Shown here piece after piece: positions 6,039-6,507 of a DNA stretch of 6,507 bases. Within the stretch, counting starts at the first letter, position 1. Each line of letters begins with the position of its first letter. Source of the stretch: an uncultured Alphaproteobacteria bacterium. GTDB lineage: Bacteria; Pseudomonadota; Alphaproteobacteria; Sphingomonadales; Sphingomonadaceae. The stretch lies in assembly GCA_903939555.1 (NCBI GenBank), contig CAJAHV010000386.1, positions 1 to 6,507 on the forward strand. Reading direction: 5' to 3'. The position numbers and the translations under genes were made by a program. Below the pieces are notes generated by a model, which saw nothing but the letters and a program-made list of their open reading frames with translations, was not told the DNA's origin and searched no databases.

Positions 6039-6071
6039 AAGGGTTCGGCGGGGGAACCCCGCCGAACCCTT
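6039..6071. terminator. Perfect 15-bp hairpin between convergent YHS gene and ilvC
   Basis: Arms 6039-6053 and 6057-6071 are fully complementary (AAGGGTTCGGCGGGG and its complement) around a 3-nt GAA loop. It lies 80 bp after the YHS stop and 14 bp after the ilvC stop (6086-6088). On the minus strand the stem ends CCCTTTCG, giving a short T tract, so it best serves ilvC but could stop transcription from both sides. Confidence 0.8.
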
Positions 6072-6085
6072 CGGCTGGCCGCGAC

Positions 6086-6507
6086 TCAGTTCTTGGCTTT
6101 ATCCACCAGCGCATTCTTGCCGATCCACGGCATCATCCCGCGCAACCGCGCACCGACTTCCTCGATTGGATGTGCCTTGGCCGCGATACGCGACGCTTTC
6201 AATTCCGGCTGGCCGGCGCGGTTGTCGAGGATGAAGTTCTTCACGAACCGGCCACCCTGGATGTCGGCGAGCACCCGCTTCATCTCCGCCTTGGTCTCGC
6301 TGGTGATGATGCGCGGCCCGGTGGTTATGTCGCCATATTCGGCGGTGTTCGAGATCGAATAGCGCATGTTGGCGATGCCGCCTTCATACATCAGGTCAAC
6401 GATCAGCTTCACTTCATGCAAGCACTCGAAATAGGCCATTTCGGGTGCATAGCCCGCTTCGGTGAGCGTTTCGAAACCAGCCTGGATGAGGTGGGTGAGA
6501 CCACCAC
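6086..6507 (-). CDS. ilvC: Ketol-acid reductoisomerase, C-terminal part (runs off window)
   Basis: The frame runs from the right edge to TGA at 6088-6086, about 140 residues, and continues beyond the window, so the methionine at 6439 is internal. The visible sequence GGLTHLIQAGFETLTEAGYAPEMAYFEC, then LHEVKLIVDLMYEGGIANMRYSISNTAEYGD (starting about residue 29 of the visible part), is the hallmark of the C-terminal helical (knotted) KARI domain that supplies Glu and Ser residues to the Mg2+/substrate site. The enzyme isomerises and reduces 2-acetolactate or 2-aceto-2-hydroxybutyrate with NADPH in the common pathway to valine, isoleucine and leucine; cytosolic. The ending WIGKNALVDKAKN is typical of the class I (short) enzyme. 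The N-terminal NADPH-binding Rossmann domain and promoter lie outside. leuA, the next pathway gene on this strand, is 3.5 kb downstream and separately controlled. Confidence 0.97.
   Translation of the reverse strand, partial: GGLTHLIQAGFETLTEAGYAPEMAYFECLHEVKLIVDLMYEGGIANMRYSISNTAEYGDITTGPRIITSETKAEMKRVLADIQGGRFVKNFILDNRAGQPELKASRIAAKAHPIEEVGARLRGMMPWIGKNALVDKAKN

Noticed and set aside
1..6507. CRISPR arrays, tRNA or rRNA genes, insertion sequences, phage attachment sites
   Set aside because: No regularly spaced repeats, no tRNA-like cloverleaf or CCA ends, no transposase-like frame and no terminal inverted repeats were seen on either strand.

Overview
The window is about 63-65% GC by eye and reads as chromosomal DNA of an alphaproteobacterium. 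Gene content suggests the Sphingomonadales: a long-form LeuA, a PitA-type phosphate transporter with long soluble loops, a small secreted YHS-domain protein and IlvC. The order assignment is an inference from protein style and cannot be proved from the window.

Layout, left to right. Positions 1-884 (+) hold the C-terminal 293 residues of a protein that begins upstream. It is dominated by a Pro/Ala-rich low-complexity tail with a 51-bp tandem duplication. About 200 bp of hairpin-rich intergenic DNA follow. leuA (2-isopropylmalate synthase) then runs on the minus strand. Behind it, also on the minus strand, come pit (low-affinity phosphate permease) and a family 2 glycosyltransferase that lacks its usual N-terminus. 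On the plus strand follow a possible 63-codon ORF and a gene for an exported YHS-domain protein. A perfect 15-bp hairpin separates that gene from the 3' end of ilvC (minus strand), which runs off the right edge.

The most informative element is not a protein gene. The roughly 185 nt between pit and leuA encode a complete transcription-attenuation unit on the minus strand. It has a promoter-like -10 placed so that transcription would start at or next to the A of an ATG. That ATG opens a 14-residue leader peptide, MHLHGLLLLRLTRP, with five Leu among residues 6-11 and six of 14 overall. The last codons and the stop form a GC-only hairpin followed by five U. A downstream segment can pair with the 3' arm of that hairpin for 12 bp, giving a mutually exclusive antiterminator. 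This is the classical logic of amino-acid attenuation, applied here to leucine synthesis.

ilvC (common branched-chain pathway) and leuA (first committed step to leucine) lie within 3.5 kb on the same strand. Phosphate transport, glycosyl transfer and an opposite-strand gene separate them, so leuA has its own leucine-responsive control here. The other genes have no obvious shared pathway.
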